Positions 22,844 through 23,446 of a stretch of 23,446 nt of DNA are shown here, piece by piece; the first letter of the stretch is position 1; each line of letters opens with the position of its first letter. The stretch lies in the NCBI GenBank assembly GCA_035515475.1, contig DATJBF010000042.1, forward strand, positions 1-23,446, in the 5' to 3' direction. Both the position numbers and the translations under genes were made by a program. Under the pieces are notes generated by a model. The model was not told the DNA's origin and searched no databases. It saw only the letters and a list, made by a program, of their open reading frames with translations. Source of the DNA: DATJBF01 sp035515475. GTDB taxonomy: Bacteria > Verrucomicrobiota > Verrucomicrobiia > Palsa-1439.

Positions 22844-23193
22844 AGGGTAACGGCGGTCTCGCCCCGGAAAAGCTAGCCAAGCTGTGCCGTAAGATCGCCC
22901 TCGACAAGAAGGCCGAGGACGCGCTCATTCTCGACGTCCGCGGTATCTCCAACGTTGCTGACTATTTCTTCATTTGCTCGGGCACGTCCGAGCCGCACCT
23001 GAAAGCCATCGCGAACGAAATCGAGCACCGTCTCCGCGACGAAGGCTACCGTCCGCAACACCGCGACGGGTTCCCGCCGAGCCGGTGGATCGTAATGGAC
23101 TACAACGACGTGCTGGTCCACATTTTCCATCCCGAACTGCGCCAGCGCTACGCCCTCGAGCAACTCTGGGGCGATGCCAAAAAAGTGAAGTGA
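22840..23193 (+). CDS. rsfS: ribosomal silencing factor RsfS
   Basis: This 117-residue protein binds ribosomal protein uL14 on the large subunit and blocks subunit joining when nutrients are scarce. The RsfS/DUF143 core is clear: ALILDVRGISNVADYFFICSG (about 29-49, near the start), then HLKAIANEIEHRL, WIVMDYNDVLVHIFHPELR and YALEQLWGDA at the end. The start is GTG, overlapping the nadD stop as GTGA, with GGAGG 14 bases upstream, so coupling to nadD is likely. A longer frame upstream is a shadow of nadD. The stop codon lies inside a 9-bp hairpin stem (23190-23214). Confidence 0.95.
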   Translation: MKGNGGLAPEKLAKLCRKIALDKKAEDALILDVRGISNVADYFFICSGTSEPHLKAIANEIEHRLRDEGYRPQHRDGFPPSRWIVMDYNDVLVHIFHPELRQRYALEQLWGDAKKVK

Positions 23194-23214
23194 CGCGCGC
23201 GCTTGGCGCGTCAC
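23190..23214 (+). terminator. hairpin at the end of rsfS (possible terminator)
   Basis: GTGACGCGC (23190-23198) pairs perfectly with GCGCGTCAC (23206-23214) around a seven-base loop, and the rsfS stop TGA is within the stem. On the plus strand no T run follows, so termination would be weak or factor-aided. On the minus strand the stem is followed by TTCAC and six T, but no leftward gene is seen here. Confidence 0.35.
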
Positions 23215-23296
23215 CCTGAGCTTCACAGAGGGGCCACCTGGGGATGCCCGGGTCATTTGTTGTCCTGAATGCCCGCAAACTACCGACTCTTTCCGA

Positions 23297-23325
23297 TGGA
23301 CAAACGCCGCACTTCGTGCTGTAAT
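23297..23325 (+). promoter_or_regulatory. sigma70-like promoter for the gene at the right edge
   Basis: TGGACA (23297-23302), 17 bases and TGTAAT (23320-23325) each match consensus at 5 of 6. Transcription would start near 23332, leaving about a 70-base leader that holds a small inverted repeat, AGGACG-ctga-CGTCCT (23343-23358). Confidence 0.5.
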
Positions 23326-23401
23326 TCGCAACAGGAGAAGCGAGGACGCTGACGTCCTGTCTGCGCCAGCCAACATTGGATCATCTAAGGGGAGTCCTGT
23401 C

Positions 23402-23446
23402 ATGCGAAGATTGGTTCCATGGCTGAAGAGCAGATCCAAACTCTGG
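23402..23446 (+). CDS. start of an unidentified gene, cut by the window edge
   Basis: The first 15 codons are open from an ATG at 23402, with AAGGGGAG (23387-23394) seven bases upstream and a good promoter further up. The visible peptide is basic and has three Trp/Leu pairs or near pairs (begins MRRLVPWLKSRSK). This is too short to assign; a signal anchor or a cytoplasmic protein are both possible. Confidence 0.5.
   Translation, partial: MRRLVPWLKSRSKLW

Noticed and set aside
22873..23439. 188-codon leftward frame across rsfS and the right edge
   Set aside because: It is antisense to the well-recognised rsfS, with no motif and no ribosome site of note.
1..23446. CRISPR arrays, insertion sequences, rRNA genes, toxin-antitoxin pairs
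   Set aside because: I looked for spaced direct repeats, transposase motifs, rRNA cores and small paired ORFs and found none. The only mobile-type gene is the integrase at the left edge.

Overview
The window is GC-rich, tightly packed bacterial DNA from a Gram-negative organism. It carries lipid A and LPS-type genes: a lipid A acyltransferase domain, Kdo/WaaP-type kinases, a WaaE-like transferase, a LAB_N protein and a PbgA/YejM-like protein. The gene content, codon bias and style recall Verrucomicrobiota (Limisphaerales/Pedosphaera-like), but this is an impression: no 16S gene or other lineage marker lies in the window.

Left edge (1-1930): a probable foreign insert. A tyrosine recombinase and a small AT-richer zinc-ribbon gene run leftwards away from a tRNA gene with anticodon CAU. 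Positions 1959-6984 hold a five-gene leftward operon in which glycosyltransferases and sulfotransferases alternate. Its first product is a single polypeptide joining a glycosyltransferase to a sulfotransferase, and it appears to start at a CTG codon behind a perfect Shine-Dalgarno. The operon probably builds and sulfates a surface glycan. A 340-base gap separates it from a rightward GT2 gene (7325-8251).

Middle (8255-15015): LPS-core style genes in divergent or convergent pairs. These are a WaaE-like transferase, a WaaP/Kdo-type kinase, a methyltransferase, a membrane-anchored SUMF1 protein, a DUF2029/GT87-type membrane transferase, and a natural fusion of an LPS kinase with a lipid A acyltransferase.

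Right (15128-20167): an ArnT-like membrane transferase, then a Gfo/Idh oxidoreductase, a DegT aminotransferase, a polyprenyl-phosphate-type GT2 and a LAB_N membrane protein. Together they read as a route that makes an amino sugar, loads it on a lipid carrier and places it on lipid A or another envelope glycan. A convergent PbgA/YejM-like protein follows (20178-22061). The window closes with housekeeping nadD-rsfS and the first 15 codons of an unidentified gene.

A recurring feature is promoter placement. Many first or single genes have a sigma70-like -10 box only 6-12 bases before the start codon and no Shine-Dalgarno, while most genes inside operons have good ones. This suggests many leaderless mRNAs. 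All functional calls come from reading motifs and context; no database search was run.
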